Part shown: in pieces, positions 30,897 through 32,172 of the stretch | How the letters are laid out: every line of letters starts with the position of its first letter | How positions within the stretch are numbered: the first letter of the stretch is position 1 | DNA from: a virus | Virus record (IMG/VR): IMGVR_UViG_3300023175_000136 | Span: 1-32,172 of that record | DNA length: 32,172 nt | Reading direction: 5' to 3' (one strand) | The notes under the pieces: model-generated | The model's input: the letters and a program-made list of their open reading frames with translations, nothing else | Databases searched by the model: none | Told to the model about the DNA's origin: nothing | Program-made: the position numbers and the translations under genes

Positions 30897-31358
30897 TTAT
30901 AAGTTTGGAAGTTCGTAATCAATTACACTTGCCTTTGTTGTTAAAGCATTTATTTCTGCCTCCTTATCATTTGCTTCATTTCTTAAATTAGCTCTTTCAT
31001 ATTTAATTGAATCAGGAGTAACAACACCTGTTTCAGACTCTCTAATAATATACCAGTCAGTTACTGCAAGTTTTGAATTGTAGATTGATTTAAGGTTTTC
31101 AATCTTTTGTTCTTTTAATTCAGCAATAGTCTGGGTATATGTTCTCGACTCAACTGGGTATGTAAATACTTCAGCATCTGCATCAAAATATATGTCTCCA
31201 AGTTTTTCAGATTGTTTTGTATTTGGAGTTACAACATCGTAAAAACCAATGCTCTTTAACTCTTGTTCGCTCATATAATTTACTCCAAGAATATTACCCC
31301 AAGTTTTGGGAACTGAGCTGTAGATTTTGATTTTTCCGTTTATATTTATTCCTTTCAT
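30897..31358 (-). CDS. Tail fibre assembly-like protein (153 aa)
   Basis: Two parts: a beta N-terminal half and a C-terminal half with TIAELKEQKIENLKSIYNS, then DWYIIRESETGVVTPDSIKYERANLR, a helical hairpin. The second half fits the phage tail fibre assembly / XkdW-like group, in which a W/Y-rich helical hairpin follows a strand domain. It lies right after the large fibre, as fibre chaperones usually do. No signal sequence. Confidence 0.55.
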   Translation of the reverse strand: MKGININGKIKIYSSVPKTWGNILGVNYMSEQELKSIGFYDVVTPNTKQSEKLGDIYFDADAEVFTYPVESRTYTQTIAELKEQKIENLKSIYNSKLAVTDWYIIRESETGVVTPDSIKYERANLRNEANDKEAEINALTTKASVIDYELPNL

Positions 31359-31369
31359 TGTTTATTTTT

Positions 31370-32172
31370 TTAAGATGGATCAGTATCACTTGTGTATGTA
31401 GCAACAGAATAAATCAATATTGCATCTGAATCATTATCATCAATACATACAACTTGAATATGATTTGAAGCAGTACCATCGTAAACACCGCTTCCAGCCT
31501 GATTTATTGTAGAAGTTGTAAAGTCATCAGCCATTGTAATGGTTTGCGCACCAGTCACAAGAATGTCAATCACTTGCCCTTTTTTAAAGTTTTGCATATT
31601 TAAAGTAGTAGCTCCTGTCAAAGCAGAAGTTATTTCAAATATAGAATAAAGAGAAGTATCTAAATTAATTGTACCGCTTGTAGCTGTTATGTCTTGTTTA
31701 TCCGTAAATCTTACTCCTAATTTATCATATGTAACAGAGTTATCCGATAAATGTACTGTGTCTATGCTTCCATCAACATACTGATCTGAATCAATAGAGT
31801 CAGCTGCCATCTTAGCATTTGTTATAGATCCATCAGCTACAGTAGTAAGAGCTACTGCCTTAACGTGAATCACTTCAATAGAGGCTCCTGTTGCAGGCGC
31901 TGTACTAAATGTTATAGTAGTTCCTGAAGTAGTATAGTTGCTTTTTGATTGATAAACTCCATCAATATAGATTTGAGTGTTATTTTCAATATCAATGGAT
32001 TGTGAAGCTGTAAAGTTTACTGTAGTATTGTCTCCTGTAAAATTATCTACATAAATTGTAGCTCCACCGCCTCCAATAGCACCCCACTCTGTAGTATATC
32101 CTTCAAATTCATCAGTCTCTGTATTGTATCTAAACATACCAGCAGCAGGCACGCTAGGTCTTTCTGCTAGTA
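31370..32172 (-). CDS. Tail fibre / appendage protein, C-terminal part (partial at contig end)
   Basis: This is the C-terminal end of the gene that starts at 2279; the frame is open through the right contig end. An internal GTG at 32150-32152 should not be taken as the start. It contains an FRYNTETDEFEGY segment of the kind common in marine phage fibres, a glycine cluster, a strand-rich domain, two TDGSI/DNSVTYDKL-type segments, and a C-terminal domain of about 110 aa that resembles the separate 128-aa protein at 29546-29932. It is followed after a few bases by the 153-aa gene at 30897. The C-terminal half is expected to be exposed and may bind the host. Confidence 0.8.
   Translation of the reverse strand, partial: LAERPSVPAAGMFRYNTETDEFEGYTTEWGAIGGGGATIYVDNFTGDNTTVNFTASQSIDIENNTQIYIDGVYQSKSNYTTSGTTITFSTAPATGASIEVIHVKAVALTTVADGSITNAKMAADSIDSDQYVDGSIDTVHLSDNSVTYDKLGVRFTDKQDITATSGTINLDTSLYSIFEITSALTGATTLNMQNFKKGQVIDILVTGAQTITMADDFTTSTINQAGSGVYDGTASNHIQVVCIDDNDSDAILIYSVATYTSDTDPS
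32043..32168. repeat. Terminal direct repeat marking circular contig (right copy)
   Basis: Exact copy of bases 1-126, offset 32,042, so the circular genome should be about 32,042 bp. The four bases after it (32169-32172) fit the left copy only if two bases are missing, which is typical of a frayed contig tip. Confidence 0.9.

Noticed and set aside
1-32172. Temperate phage with integrase and attP
   Set aside because: No tyrosine or serine recombinase and no transposase were recognised; the operator-like cluster alone is not evidence of lysogeny.
1-32172. tRNA genes
   Set aside because: Intergenic gaps are almost all shorter than 100 bases and none showed a cloverleaf or a TTCGA-type T-loop.

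Overview
The window is an essentially complete genome of a small tailed phage, most likely a siphovirus infecting a marine member of the Bacteroidota (flavobacteria-like). Three observations suggest this host. The DNA is AT-rich, and start codons lack recognisable Shine-Dalgarno sequences and are mostly packed by ATGA-type overlaps. Several intergenic gaps carry the Bacteroidota vegetative promoter pattern TTG-N18/19-TAnnTTTG. Many of the small proteins also resemble families I know from flavobacterial phages (recalled, not searched). Bases 1-126 recur exactly at 32043-32168, so the contig is circular, about 32,042 bp, cut open inside a tail-fibre gene. All genes lie on the minus strand, so transcription runs from high to low coordinates and through the artificial ends.

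Layout in transcription order. (a) 26755-26537: a gene-free control region with about six copies of a dyad motif built on TACTCT-n-AGAGTA. (b) 26521-20666: early and replication genes: a small regulator-like protein, NinG-like, an SSB-like protein with an acidic DLPF tail, a DnaB-type ATPase, an ECF-like sigma factor, two PD-(D/E)XK-type nucleases, a protein with a DnaA domain IV, and many peptides of 29-68 aa. (c) 20676-18840: small and large terminase and two small genes, closed by a strong terminator. (d) 18744-9245: tail module: a tail-assembly-chaperone-like gene with an apparent -1 frameshift at a T9 run, tail-completion proteins, a 997-aa tail protein with long Pro-Thr linkers, then a prolyl-4-hydroxylase-like dioxygenase and two putative glycosyltransferases, then the tape measure. 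(e) 9209-2343: head module: XkdF-like protease, scaffold, major capsid, tail-tube-like protein, portal, connector. (f) 2279 through the ends to 28319: fibre, assembly protein, beta-propeller, glycine-rich adhesin. (g) 28326-26756: lysis cassette: small membrane proteins, M15 peptidase, holin.

Two results stand out. First, the Pro-Thr-rich tail protein is translationally linked to a P4H-fold dioxygenase and two glycosyltransferase-like genes. This looks like a dedicated cassette for hydroxyproline (or Thr) O-glycosylation of the tail tip. Second, four late genes share a rigid upstream signature, TGCAAAATA-like - N12 - CGTTATATA - N3 - ATG. Its spacing is constant in all four, which suggests a late promoter producing near-leaderless mRNAs, possibly read by the phage's own sigma factor.

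No integrase, tRNA, CRISPR array or insertion sequence was seen. Functional names rest on motif recognition by eye; no database search was possible.
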